A DNA stretch of 33,977 nucleotides from assembly GCA_021732285.1 (NCBI GenBank), contig JAKFVH010000294.1:1-33977 (forward strand), written 5' to 3'. The stretch's first letter is position 1. Each line of letters starts with the position of its first letter. This document shows, piece by piece, positions 16,107 to 23,969 of the stretch. The stretch comes from Reyranella sp. Its GTDB lineage: Bacteria; Pseudomonadota; Alphaproteobacteria; Reyranellales; Reyranellaceae. Below the pieces are notes generated by a model. It was not told where the DNA came from. It saw nothing but the letters and a program-made list of their open reading frames with translations, and ran no database searches. The translations under genes were made by a program, and so were the position numbers.

Positions 16107-16640
16107 ATGAGCACCTTGCCGTTGCGGCTGCATCACAACGCCTATGTCTGCGCCGACCAGGAGCGGACCCGCCACTTCTACGAGGACATCGTCGGCCTGC
16201 CGCTGCTCGCCGCCTGGATCGAGGAAGCGGAGTTCCCGGAGTTCCCCGGACGGCGCACGAGCTACAGTCACGCCTTCTACGGCATCGGCGACGGCGGGGC
16301 GCTCGCCTTCTTCAACTTCGCCGATCCCGAAGCGGCCGCCGCCTACCAGGCGAACAAGCAGCCGACCTTCATCCATATCGCGCTCGCCGTCACCGACGAG
16401 GCGCAGCGCGCGATCAAGCAGCGGCTCGAGGGCGCGGACCTGAAGGTGCGCGAAGTCGACCACGGCTACTGCAAGTCGATCTATGTCCAGGACCCGGACG
16501 GGCTTTTGGTCGAGTTCACCTCCGACCCGCCCGATGCCGGCGAAATCGCCGTCCATCAGCGCACGACGGCGCATGAGACGCTGCGGCGCTGGGCGGCGGG
16601 CGACCGGAAGGTCAACAACGACATCCGGCCGCATCGCTGA
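16107..16640 (+). CDS. VOC family protein (glyoxalase/dioxygenase superfamily)
   Basis: 177 residues. Paired beta-alpha-beta-beta-beta modules start at LRLHHNAYVCADQERTRHFYEDIVGLPLL, and the second half has FIHIALAVTD and then YVQDPDGLLVEFTSDPP. Likely metal ligands are His9 or His10 in LHHNAY, the FIHIA histidine and Glu in LLVEF, as in glyoxalase I and extradiol dioxygenases. A GAGGAG site precedes ATG 16107, 10 nt after the ligase stop. It is probably a cytoplasmic metalloenzyme in the same pathway as the ligase. Its stop is 7 nt from the convergent MlaC-like gene. Confidence 0.88.
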   Translation: MSTLPLRLHHNAYVCADQERTRHFYEDIVGLPLLAAWIEEAEFPEFPGRRTSYSHAFYGIGDGGALAFFNFADPEAAAAYQANKQPTFIHIALAVTDEAQRAIKQRLEGADLKVREVDHGYCKSIYVQDPDGLLVEFTSDPPDAGEIAVHQRTTAHETLRRWAAGDRKVNNDIRPHR

Positions 16641-16647
16641 CGCAGGG

Positions 16648-17250
16648 TCAGCGGACGGCGCGGGCTTCCAGTTCCCTGACCAGCGGCTCGACCTGGCCGC
16701 CGTTGCTCTGGATGTAGAGATTGAACTCGGAGCGCTTGATCTGGGACATGCTGACGCCGGCGACCTTGAGGTCGGCGATGCGCGCGCCGCGGCCGTTGTC
16801 GTGCACTTCCCACTCGATGCGGGTGGTCGAGCCGTTGGCCTGCGTCAGGACGGCCTTGACCATCGACACACCATTGGGCCGCGCGTCGACCTTGTCGATG
16901 GTGACGTCGGAGGCCGCGAGCCTGGTCAGCCGTTCGCCGTAGGCACGCGCTTCCGCAGCCTCCAGGGCCGCCAGGAAGCGGGCCCGCAGCGCCTCGCTGG
17001 CCTCGGTCCAGTGACTGCCCAGCGCCACGCGCGCCATATAGGCCAGATCGAAATTGTTGCGCAGCACCTCGCGGACGGCGGCATCGCGGCTGGGGCCGCT
17101 CTTGGTCCGGCCGATGTCGGCCAACAGGCCCGTCACGTTTTTGACGAATTGTCCGGGGTCGGCAGCCGCCCTGGCCGGCGTGAGGGCGGGTAGCGCGAAC
17201 AGCAAGGCCGCCGCAGCGGCAGCCAAAAGACCATGAAAGACTTTACGCAT
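16648..17250 (-). CDS. MlaC/Ttg2D-family phospholipid-binding periplasmic protein, orphan
   Basis: 200 residues from ATG 17250 (AGGTGA site upstream). It has a signal peptide ending PARAAA and then the MlaC fold: FVKNVTGLLADI, a REVLRNNFDLAYMARVALGSHW segment, and the C-terminal WEVHDNGRGARIADLKVAGVSMSQIKRSEFNLYIQSNGG. In the Mla system this protein carries phospholipids between the outer-membrane complex and MlaFEDB. The mlaFED genes are not nearby, so this is an orphan copy. Some such copies accompany hopanoid or other lipid transporters encoded elsewhere. The frame extending to 17328 is rejected in favour of the start that gives a clean signal peptide. Confidence 0.88.
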   Translation of the reverse strand: MRKVFHGLLAAAAAALLFALPALTPARAAADPGQFVKNVTGLLADIGRTKSGPSRDAAVREVLRNNFDLAYMARVALGSHWTEASEALRARFLAALEAAEARAYGERLTRLAASDVTIDKVDARPNGVSMVKAVLTQANGSTTRIEWEVHDNGRGARIADLKVAGVSMSQIKRSEFNLYIQSNGGQVEPLVRELEARAVR

Positions 17251-17504
17251 CGGGTCACCTGCCTTGGTCGCTCGGCGCGAGGGAACCAGCAAAGGTGACC
17301 ACCCGGGAGCGAGAAATCGAAGGAGCACGCCCCGTCGAGAAGAGCGACGGGATGCGAGACAAGCGCGCCGGGCACGCGCTCATGCATTGGATACGGTCGG
17401 TGCCGCCCAGACGTCCCCGGATCAAGCACGAGGCGCTGGAAGGTGGGCTGATGGCGGGGATATCGATCCAGCACAGAGGCGGCAAAGCGACCAGGCGTCG
17501 CGGG

Positions 17505-17930
17505 TCAATCCCCGAGGTCGCCCCAGCTCGCCACCCGCTCGATGCGGATGGCGATGACGGGCAGCCCGGCGATCGGCATGGCGGCGAGCTGCCGGTAGCG
17601 CCCCTGCAGCAGCGCCTGCGCCCGGCCGTGCTCGGGGCCGCCGGCCAGGATCTCGGCCCGGCCGCGCAGCATCACCCAGGCGAGCCGCCGCCAGTCCTCG
17701 TCATAGTGGTCGAAGACGATGGCCGCCTGCGGGTTCTCGAAGATGTTGGCGAGCCGCTTCAGCGGCCGGTCGCTGGTCCGCTTGGGCTTGCGGTCGATGG
17801 TGATGTAGAGCGTATCGTCCAAAAGCCCGAAGCAGACCGGCACGACATGCGGCGCCGCCTCTGCATCGGCGGTCGCCAGATGGCCGATCCGGCGCGTGTC
17901 GATGAACCGCCGCTCGCGCGCCGACAGCAT
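17505..17930 (-). CDS. PPOX-class (pyridoxamine phosphate oxidase-like) flavin/F420-binding protein
   Basis: 141 residues from ATG 17930. A longer reading from TTG 17948 would run into a palindrome and is less likely. The split-barrel signature is RRIGHLATADAEAAPHVVPVCFGLLDDTLYITIDRKPKR, followed by NIFENPQAAIVFDHYDEDWRRLAWVMLRGRAEI and a C-terminal Trp-containing segment. This matches the single-domain PPOX proteins annotated as TIGR03668-like. They bind FMN or F420 and reduce small molecules, and the substrate is unknown. It is divergent from the M50 protease, with two long palindromes in the shared promoter region. Confidence 0.85.
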   Translation of the reverse strand: MLSARERRFIDTRRIGHLATADAEAAPHVVPVCFGLLDDTLYITIDRKPKRTSDRPLKRLANIFENPQAAIVFDHYDEDWRRLAWVMLRGRAEILAGGPEHGRAQALLQGRYRQLAAMPIAGLPVIAIRIERVASWGDLGD

Positions 17931-17942
17931 GCTAGGACTAAA

Positions 17943-17982
17943 GCACAATCCGTCCAGCTGGAACCAGCTGGACGGATTGTGC
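17943..17982. repeat. perfect 19-bp palindrome in a divergent promoter region
   Basis: The arms 17943-17961 and 17964-17982 (starting GCACAATCCGTCC) pair perfectly around a 2-nt AA centre. The element lies 12 nt upstream of the PPOX start on one side and about 120 nt upstream of the protease on the other. It is too long for an ordinary operator, so a dispersed repeat is more likely. Confidence 0.85.
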
Positions 17983-18012
17983 CTCCTGCAACACGCATCG
18001 CCGGTGCGCGCG

Positions 18013-18056
18013 AATCCGATCAGATGGAACCGCGCGCGGTTCCACCTGATCGGATT
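18013..18056. repeat. 22-bp near-perfect palindrome, second element in the same gap
   Basis: The arms 18013-18034 and 18035-18056 (AATCCGATCAG...) are complementary with a single mismatch and have no spacer. Palindromes of this sequence type are, from memory, frequent between genes in Rhizobiales. Here it lies 47 nt upstream of the M50 protease start. Confidence 0.85.
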
Positions 18057-18102
18057 CCGCTCTAGCCCTGTTCATCGTCGTCATGTCTCAGTAGAAGAGT
18101 CC

Positions 18103-18795
18103 ATGGATCAACAACTGGCAAGCACCCTCTATACCGCCTCGACATGGGTGCTGCCCGTGCTGCTGGCGATCACCCTGCACGAGGCGAGCCACGGCTTCGT
18201 GGCGCACCTGCGTGGCGACGACACGGCCTGGCGGCTGGGCCGCGTCAGCTTCAATCCGCTGAAGCACGTCGACCCGTTCGGCACCATCCTGCTGCCCGGG
18301 CTGCTGCTGTTCCTGCACGCGCCCTTCCTGTTCGGCTACGCCAAGCCGGTGCCGGTCAATTTTCGCGCGCTGAAGAATCCGCGGCGCGACATGGTGCTGG
18401 TCGCGGCGGCCGGGCCCGGCATCAACATCGCAATGGCGATCGCGGCAGCGCTGCTGGCCCACGCCGTCGGCTTCCTGCCGGCCGGCGCCCGGCAATGGAC
18501 GGTGCTCAATCTCGAGAACGCCATCGTCATCAACGTCGTGCTGGCGGTGTTCAACATGATCCCGCTGCCGCCGCTCGACGGCGGTCGGGTCGCCGTCGGC
18601 CTGCTGCCCAACGTGCTCGCCCGGCCGCTGGCGCAGCTCGAAGGCTACGGCATGATGATCATCATCGGCCTGATCTTCGTGCTGCCGATCATCGGCGATC
18701 AGTTGGGGCGGAACCTGAATGTGATCGGTTGGCTGCTGGGCGGCCCGGTCAACGCCATCATCGACGCCATCCTGCGCTTCACCGGCAACGGCTGA
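18103..18795 (+). CDS. site-2 protease family (M50) membrane metalloprotease
   Basis: 230 residues from ATG 18103, the first start after the palindromes. The zinc motif HEASH is at 26-30 within the first membrane helix. NMIPLPPLDGG at 151-161 supplies the conserved N-P-x-x-D-G element with Asp159 as the third zinc ligand. KHVDPFGTILLPGLLL and the KPVPVN loop identify the short bacterial M50B-type branch without PDZ domains. Such proteases cut inside the membrane, often to release anti-sigma factors, but the target here is not evident. The ribosome site is weak. A dispersed palindrome starts 1 nt after the stop. Confidence 0.92.
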   Translation: MDQQLASTLYTASTWVLPVLLAITLHEASHGFVAHLRGDDTAWRLGRVSFNPLKHVDPFGTILLPGLLLFLHAPFLFGYAKPVPVNFRALKNPRRDMVLVAAAGPGINIAMAIAAALLAHAVGFLPAGARQWTVLNLENAIVINVVLAVFNMIPLPPLDGGRVAVGLLPNVLARPLAQLEGYGMMIIIGLIFVLPIIGDQLGRNLNVIGWLLGGPVNAIIDAILRFTGNG

Positions 18796-18796
18796 C

Positions 18797-18849
18797 GGGA
18801 GCGCGGGCCTCCGGCCCGCATCATGAGCGGGCCAGAGGCCCGCGCTCCC
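18797..18849. repeat. dispersed palindromic repeat, copy B
   Basis: The arms 18797-18819 and 18827-18849 (23 nt, one mismatch) surround a 7-nt loop. The left arm is identical to that of copy A at 1754-1776. It sits 1 nt after the protease stop and 7 nt before the convergent PAS gene stop, so it probably works as a shared 3' hairpin. Confidence 0.9.
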
Positions 18850-18856
18850 ACATGAG

Positions 18857-19429
18857 CTACGCCGAGGCAGCGAGTTCCGCGGCGGTCAGCTCGTACTCCT
18901 CGGCCATGTGCTGCAGGGCCGCGATGGTCTCGGGATCGTTGATGGTGCGGGAAAGCCTGCGACAGCGCCGGGCATGGGCCAGAAACTCGTCGCGCCGGCG
19001 CGCCGCAGTGATGTCGACCAGGAGGTTGAGGGCGCCCGTGAACTCGCCCTCGGCGTCGAACAACGGCGTCGGATAGGGCTGAAAGGCGACCCGCCGCCCG
19101 TCCGGCCGTTCGGCGATCGCCGTGACGCCGCGGATCGAGCGCTGTTCCTTGATTGCCGCCGCCATCGGGCACTGGTCGTGCGGCAGCGGGTAACCGTCGT
19201 TGGTCAGGAGCTTCCAGGTGACGCACCAGCGGTCCCGGTGGGCGACCGGCGTGCGACCGGCAAAGTCCACGCAGGCCCGGTTGTACCAGATGATCACACC
19301 TTCCCGATCGGTCACGTAAAGGGCCGTCGACAGGTCGTCCAATGTGCTCGGATTGCCGTCAGGACGACCATCCAGGGCCTTCAGGGCCACCTGGACGATT
19401 TCCTCGGCTTCAAGACCCTGGGATACCAC
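18857..19429 (-). CDS. PAS-domain protein without output domain
   Basis: 190 residues starting at GTG 19429. AGGAG lies 10 nt before it, and no ATG fits. A single PAS fold spans about residues 30-140: STALYVTDREGVIIWYNRACVDFAGR, then TPLFDAEGEFTGALNLLVDITAARR, the usual PAS exit. The tail is helical (EFLAHARRCRRLSRTINDPETIAALQHMAEEYELTAAEL), and its end resembles short helical tails of small PAS proteins in alphaproteobacteria. No kinase, cyclase or DNA-binding part is present, so it probably signals by protein contact. The ligand is unknown. Its 3' end is convergent with the protease across palindrome copy B. Confidence 0.85.
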   Translation of the reverse strand: MVSQGLEAEEIVQVALKALDGRPDGNPSTLDDLSTALYVTDREGVIIWYNRACVDFAGRTPVAHRDRWCVTWKLLTNDGYPLPHDQCPMAAAIKEQRSIRGVTAIAERPDGRRVAFQPYPTPLFDAEGEFTGALNLLVDITAARRRDEFLAHARRCRRLSRTINDPETIAALQHMAEEYELTAAELAASA

Positions 19430-19543
19430 GCTGCTACCGCTCCTGACGGCCTACAACGCGCGGATTCCCATAAGGTTTCAGCCGGACTGGTTTTGGCCAA
19501 CTTGTCACAGGCTGCACAGGCGCGTTCCGCCAGGAGGGTCGCG

Positions 19544-20365
19544 TCAGCCCCGCGGGCGGCTGTTCCAGAACCGGTAGAGGGCGTTGGCATCGCCGGCGAA
19601 CAGATTGCGATCGCAGTAGGCGACGCCGGCCACCGCGCGGGACTGCGAGCCGTAGGCGACGTCGGTTTCGGTCTGGTTGGCGGCGTACTGCCAGAGCTTC
19701 CAGCCGCGATCGGCCCATGCATACGGGATTTCCGGATTCTCGCGATAGTCGGCAAGCCACAGGTCGCAGCGCGCCAGCAGCGAGCCCGGCTGAATGGGCT
19801 GGCCGAGGCTCAGCCGGCGACGGCCGTAGACCTGGCCGTTGGCCCACTGCGGATGGGTATAGAGCAGCGGCAAGCGGCCGGTCGCCTGCTGCACGGTCAG
19901 TACGAAGGCCTCGGCCTGGGGGAGCGTCATGGTGTTGCGCGGATTGCCGTCGTTCGGCTCGAGGTCGAGCGCTATCAGCGTCGAGGGCGCGGGCCGCACG
20001 ACCGACAGGAACAACTGCGCCTGCTGGGCGCCGGGATACTGGCGCGTGCCGAAATGATAGGCGCCCCACAGCAGCCCTGCCCGCTCGGCTTGCGGCTGGC
20101 GCACGGAATAGGACGCATCTGTCCAGTCACCGCCCTCGGTGGCCTTGTGGATGAGGCCCAGAATGCCGCTGCGGCGGACGGCGGCGAAATCGCTCACCGT
20201 GACGCCGTGGCTGATGTCGATGACGGCATCCAGGCCCGTCGGGCCGGTCGGCGGGTGATCGATGTAGACATCTCCCCCGCGCCTCGCCACGGGCTGCTGC
20301 CCGCCACAACCCGCCAGCGCCAGGCTTGCCAGCCCGCCGCCAAACACTACCCTGCGGGAAACCAT
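19544..20365 (-). CDS. GH25-like lysozyme lipoprotein
   Basis: 273 residues from ATG 20365. The signal SRRVVFGGGLASLALAGC looks like a twin-arginine lipoprotein signal with its lipobox ending at Cys20. The catalytic module resembles glycoside hydrolase 25 (lysozyme M1 type): VIDISHGV (Asp50), LIHKATEG (Glu77), AYHFG, and the DxE motif ALDLEPND at about 122-129. Later segments LPLLYTHPQWANGQV and WKLWQYAANQ are also typical. It would cut peptidoglycan glycan strands from a membrane-anchored position, in remodelling or competition. The neighbouring divergent gene encodes a peptidoglycan-binding protein, which supports a cell-wall role. Confidence 0.85.
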   Translation of the reverse strand: MVSRRVVFGGGLASLALAGCGGQQPVARRGGDVYIDHPPTGPTGLDAVIDISHGVTVSDFAAVRRSGILGLIHKATEGGDWTDASYSVRQPQAERAGLLWGAYHFGTRQYPGAQQAQLFLSVVRPAPSTLIALDLEPNDGNPRNTMTLPQAEAFVLTVQQATGRLPLLYTHPQWANGQVYGRRRLSLGQPIQPGSLLARCDLWLADYRENPEIPYAWADRGWKLWQYAANQTETDVAYGSQSRAVAGVAYCDRNLFAGDANALYRFWNSRPRG

Positions 20366-20498
20366 CCCCCACCCTTCATAAGGCAACCAAAGGCATCATA
20401 GCACGGTTGGGCTGTGGGCTGGTGCGTGTTGGTCCCCGATTGGTCACGCTGGGTGCCCGGCCAGGTGTCGTATCTCCAGCAAGCGACGAGGTGCGATC

Positions 20499-21269
20499 AT
20501 GCTGGGCGACGTCACGACAGGTTCATGGTGGCGCAAGGTGTGGCCGCTTGGCGCCCGCCGCGACAGACCGCCGGCCAACGATGCCATGTTCATCGACGTG
20601 GTGGCCGACTTCTCGCGCCAGCTCAGCGAGCGGGTGGCCCGGCAGTCGGCGGGCGGCCTGGCGGGTGCGGCGCAGGAACGCCGCGAGGCCTTGAAGGCCT
20701 ATGACCGGACACGCCGGCGCCAGCAGATGCTGACGGCCGGCGTCGCCGTGGGCGCGCTGATCGCGCTCGGCATCGCCTCGCTTGCCCCGCCCATCGCGCC
20801 TCCTGTCGCCGCCCCGCCGGCCATGGCCGCCGCGCCGACCGAGGCGCCGCCTGTCATGGTGGCGGCCGTGCAGCCGACCGTCCTGCCCGACGCCCAGCCG
20901 ACCGCGCCGGTGACAGAGCCCACCGCGTCGAGCACGGCGCCGGCCGCGTCCGCCGCGCCCGCACCGCTGCGCGGCGAAGAGGTGCGGGAAGTCCAGAAGC
21001 GGCTGCAAGGCTTCGGCTTCAATCCCGGTCCGGCCGATGGCGTCGCCGGACGCATGACCGCGGCCGCCGTCATGAACTACCAGCTGAGCCGCGGCCAAGG
21101 ATGGCGCGGCGACATCGACCGCGATCTGCTGGAGCAGCTTCGCCAGGATCCGGCGCCGCAGGTGGCGCCGCCGCCCGTCGTGCGAACGGCGCAACGTGGC
21201 GCACGGCCGACGCGCTCTGCCAGCCCGCTCGACCAGTTCGGACGCTGGCTCGATTCGCTGGTGCGCTGA
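20499..21269 (+). CDS. membrane-anchored peptidoglycan-binding domain protein
   Basis: 256 residues. A cytoplasmic N-terminal part (1-75, charged, RREALKAYDRTRRRQQ) precedes one membrane helix at about 77-96. An Ala/Pro-rich linker follows to about 155, then a PG_binding_1 module at about 157-200 (REVQKRLQGFGFNPGPADGVAGRMTAAAVMNYQ), and a basic tail. GAGGTG precedes ATG 20499. It probably tethers the inner membrane to peptidoglycan, and no catalytic domain is present. It is divergent from the GH25 lipoprotein across 133 bp, so the two may share control. Its stop lies 9 nt from that of the convergent hydrolase. Confidence 0.88.
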   Translation: MLGDVTTGSWWRKVWPLGARRDRPPANDAMFIDVVADFSRQLSERVARQSAGGLAGAAQERREALKAYDRTRRRQQMLTAGVAVGALIALGIASLAPPIAPPVAAPPAMAAAPTEAPPVMVAAVQPTVLPDAQPTAPVTEPTASSTAPAASAAPAPLRGEEVREVQKRLQGFGFNPGPADGVAGRMTAAAVMNYQLSRGQGWRGDIDRDLLEQLRQDPAPQVAPPPVVRTAQRGARPTRSASPLDQFGRWLDSLVR

Positions 21270-21278
21270 CGCCGTCGG

Positions 21279-23189
21279 TCACACCATGTCGCGGGGAATC
21301 GCGCAGTCCCATTCGCGACGACAGACCTCCTTCTCGCCCTCGTGGGCTAAAAGGCCCGCCTGGAGGCGAAAGGCATCGCGCGTGCAGGTGAGGCGCATCC
21401 AGGTTTCGAAGCGCACCTGCCAATCGCCGCGCCGCCTGGTCTCGCCCCGTCGCATCTCGGCGACGGCGCTGGTCGGATCATCGTCCTTGATGTCGAGGTG
21501 GTACTTGCCGTCGGTGCCGACCTCGACGCCGCGCGCGTCGTGCGCCGGCGGAGCCGTCTCGGCAGCCGGCAAGGACGGCAGCGCCGCATCGTCGGGCCGC
21601 GACGGCCGCCACGGCAGGTCGAGCGTGCCGGCGAGGATCGTCACGGTCGCATCGTGCGGCGCGGGCCAGACCATGGGCCAGTAGGTGGTCGAGAACGCGA
21701 GCCGGATGCGGTGACCGGCGGGAAAGGTTGCGCCGCAATCGTTCAGCTGCAGGCGCACGCGATAGCGCTCGCCGGGCACCAGCGGCGTCGGCGCCGCATG
21801 ACTGTCGCGATGCGTGAGGTTCAGCACGCCGAAGCTGACGCGCAGCGATTCGCCCGACGGATGGACGTCGCACAGGCGGACCACCAGGTTGGCGACGGGT
21901 TTGTCGCAAACGAGATCGAGCGTGACGACCGGTGCGCCCAGCATCTCCATGGTCTCGTCGAGCGGCGGCGTCTCGAACAGCGACGAGCGGATATCGTCGG
22001 GCCGCTGGTCGCCCGCTTGGTCGCGGCCGCGGCCGCGGCCGAACGGGCACCATTCGCCGGCCTCGCTGCCGACCGTCTGCGGCGAGCGCACGTTGCGCGG
22101 CGCGAGCGGCGCGATCACCGCCGACAGTCCCAAGTCGGTCAGGAAAAGGCGGTGCGGCTTGCGGTCGTGCGGCGGCCAGGCGGGCTCGGCCACCCAGCGT
22201 CCCGGCAACGTCTCGTGATGCGTGGCCGGCCGATGGCTCGCGGTCATCCAGGCGCGCAGCATGGGCTCGTCCATGACGCCCGTCGGCTTGCCCTTCAGCC
22301 AGTGGCCCCACCAGCGCAGCATCTCCTGCAGGAAACCGATCTGCGGGCCGGGCTTGGCGAAGTGCGGATAGGCGTGCGCCCACGGCCCGATCAGGCCCTT
22401 GCGCGGCACGTCGAGACGTTCCAGCAGGCGCGGGATGGCGTTGGTGTAGCCGTCGGTCCAGCCGCCGACGGCGTAGACCGGACATTTGATGGCGCTGAAA
22501 TCCTCGCACACCGAGCCGTGCCGCCAGTAGGCATCGCGCCGCTGGTGTTTCAGCCAGCGCTCGAGGAACAGCGGCACGCCCTCCAGCCGCTTCAGCCACA
22601 TCTCGCGCCAGCGCTCGCCGACCAGCAGCGGATCGGGCGGATGGCACATGTCGGCGAAGAAGAACCCGCCCCAGCCAAGGTCGGCCGAGGCGAGCTTGGC
22701 GCCGCCCATGTAATGCACGTCGCCGGCGTAGCGGTCGTCGGTCGAGCACAGCGTGACGATGGCCTTGAGCGCCGGCGGCTGCAGGGCCGCGACCTGCAGG
22801 GCGTTGAAGCCGCCCCAGGAGATGCCGAACATGCCGACCGCGCCGCTGCACCACGGCTGGCTGGCGAGCCAGGCGATCACCTCCAGCGCATCGTCGAGCT
22901 CGGGCTGGCTGTATTCGTCTGAAAGCACGCCCTCGGATTCGCCGCTGCCGCGGATGTCGACACGCACCGCGGCGTAGCCGTGGCCGGCGAGATAGGGATG
23001 GGTGAGGGCATCGCGCTCGTGCGTGCCGTCACGCTTGCGGTAGGGCAGATACTCCAGCAGCGCGGGCACCGGGTCGGCTTCGGCATCCTCGGGCAGCCAG
23101 ATGCGCGCGGCCAGTTGCGTGCCGTCCTTCAGGAGGATCGTCGTGTGCTCGATCTCGCGGACCGCGCGAGGAAAGGACGTGACGATCAA
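21279..23189 (-). CDS. CocE/NonD family hydrolase (S15-like acyl esterase/peptidase)
   Basis: 636 residues. The start is TTG 23189, the only start codon that leaves the usual lead-in before VREIEHTTILLKDGTQLAARIWLPEDAEADPVPALLEYLPYRKRDGT. Nucleophile elbow GISWGG at 122-127 (Ser124), then DIRGSGESEG. The C-terminal third is the beta jelly-roll of X-Pro dipeptidyl-peptidase/CocE proteins (LDLVCDKPVANLVVRLCDVHPSGESLRVSFG). No signal peptide is visible. The family hydrolyses esters or amides, and the substrate is unknown. It starts 9 nt after the cyclase stop on the same strand, so the two genes probably form an operon. Confidence 0.9.
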   Translation of the reverse strand: MIVTSFPRAVREIEHTTILLKDGTQLAARIWLPEDAEADPVPALLEYLPYRKRDGTHERDALTHPYLAGHGYAAVRVDIRGSGESEGVLSDEYSQPELDDALEVIAWLASQPWCSGAVGMFGISWGGFNALQVAALQPPALKAIVTLCSTDDRYAGDVHYMGGAKLASADLGWGGFFFADMCHPPDPLLVGERWREMWLKRLEGVPLFLERWLKHQRRDAYWRHGSVCEDFSAIKCPVYAVGGWTDGYTNAIPRLLERLDVPRKGLIGPWAHAYPHFAKPGPQIGFLQEMLRWWGHWLKGKPTGVMDEPMLRAWMTASHRPATHHETLPGRWVAEPAWPPHDRKPHRLFLTDLGLSAVIAPLAPRNVRSPQTVGSEAGEWCPFGRGRGRDQAGDQRPDDIRSSLFETPPLDETMEMLGAPVVTLDLVCDKPVANLVVRLCDVHPSGESLRVSFGVLNLTHRDSHAAPTPLVPGERYRVRLQLNDCGATFPAGHRIRLAFSTTYWPMVWPAPHDATVTILAGTLDLPWRPSRPDDAALPSLPAAETAPPAHDARGVEVGTDGKYHLDIKDDDPTSAVAEMRRGETRRRGDWQVRFETWMRLTCTRDAFRLQAGLLAHEGEKEVCRREWDCAIPRDMV

Positions 23190-23198
23190 GATGCTTGC

Positions 23199-23900
23199 TC
23201 AGGCGGCGTAGAGCCTGATCGGATCGTCGAAGCCCTTCAGCCGGTACTCCCGCGCCTCGACGTTGGCGAGCTCGGCGCCGACGCTGCGGCAGACATCCTC
23301 GGTGACCAGGATCTGGCCCGCTTCGGCGGCCGACTGGGTGCGCGCGGCGGTGTTCACCACCGTGCCGATGGCGGTGATGTCGCGATGCGAATGGCCGAAC
23401 TCGCCGAAGCTCACCTGGCCGCAATGGATGCCGATGCCGACGCCGAACTCGTCGCGCCGTGCCGCGAACTCGCGCTGCATCTCGCGGGCGGCCAGCACGG
23501 CCTGCCGGGCATGGTCGGCCTGGCAGATCGGGAAGTTGAAGATCGCCATCACCGCATCGCCGATGGTCTTGTTCAAAAGCCCGTCGTGGCGCCAGATGGC
23601 GTTGGCGCAACGGTCATAGAACTCGTCCAAGAAGCCCGCCATCTCGGCCGGCGTCTTGGTCTGCGACAGCTGCGTGTAGGCGCGCAGGTCGGCGAACAGG
23701 ACGGTGGCGTCGATGGTCACCGTGCGCGCTTTCATGGTGCGCTCGAACATCAACTCGCAGATCGTGCAGAGGTTGGGGTTCATGCGACTCGGCTTTATGC
23801 CGACCGCGCGGAACGGCGCCGACAGCAAGCCACGCAGCGGTATAGGCATGTGCTTCTGCTGCCAGCAGCCCTTGCAGATCGTGGAATAGGTCAGTGTCAC
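23199..23900 (-). CDS. class III adenylate/guanylate cyclase with N-terminal double CxxC
   Basis: 233 residues if GTG 23900 is used, while ATG 23849 gives 216. The longer form is preferred because it adds C9-x2-C12, which pairs with C45-x2-C48 (NLCTICELMF) as a possible zinc ribbon. The cyclase domain follows: ATVLFADLRAYTQLS with metal Asp71, NKTIGDAVMAIF with Asp115, the GIGIHCGQVSFGEFGHSHRDITAIGTVVNTAAR segment, and the final LKGFDDPIRLY. It makes cyclic nucleotide from ATP or GTP in the cytoplasm, possibly under metal or redox control through the cysteines. It is divergent from a TPR protein and leads into the CocE-type hydrolase gene. Confidence 0.88.
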   Translation of the reverse strand: MTLTYSTICKGCWQQKHMPIPLRGLLSAPFRAVGIKPSRMNPNLCTICELMFERTMKARTVTIDATVLFADLRAYTQLSQTKTPAEMAGFLDEFYDRCANAIWRHDGLLNKTIGDAVMAIFNFPICQADHARQAVLAAREMQREFAARRDEFGVGIGIHCGQVSFGEFGHSHRDITAIGTVVNTAARTQSAAEAGQILVTEDVCRSVGAELANVEAREYRLKGFDDPIRLYAA

Positions 23901-23969
23901 GGCACCGACAGCATACAAGTTGTCGCGATTGGGGAAACCTTCTAGTGGTCGAAAGCGGGGAGTGCGGTG

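Noticed and set aside
17251-17504. A small gene in the 254-bp gap upstream of the MlaC-like gene
   Set aside because: Open frames there lack ribosome sites and coding character. It is probably promoter and leader DNA.
18908-20401. 497-codon open frame across the PAS and GH25 genes on the plus strand
   Set aside because: It covers two recognisable minus-strand genes and their intergenic gap. The composition is that of a shadow frame.
21498-22922. 474-codon open frame antisense to the CocE-type hydrolase
   Set aside because: It is a shadow frame without domain features, and the hydrolase frame is clearly real.
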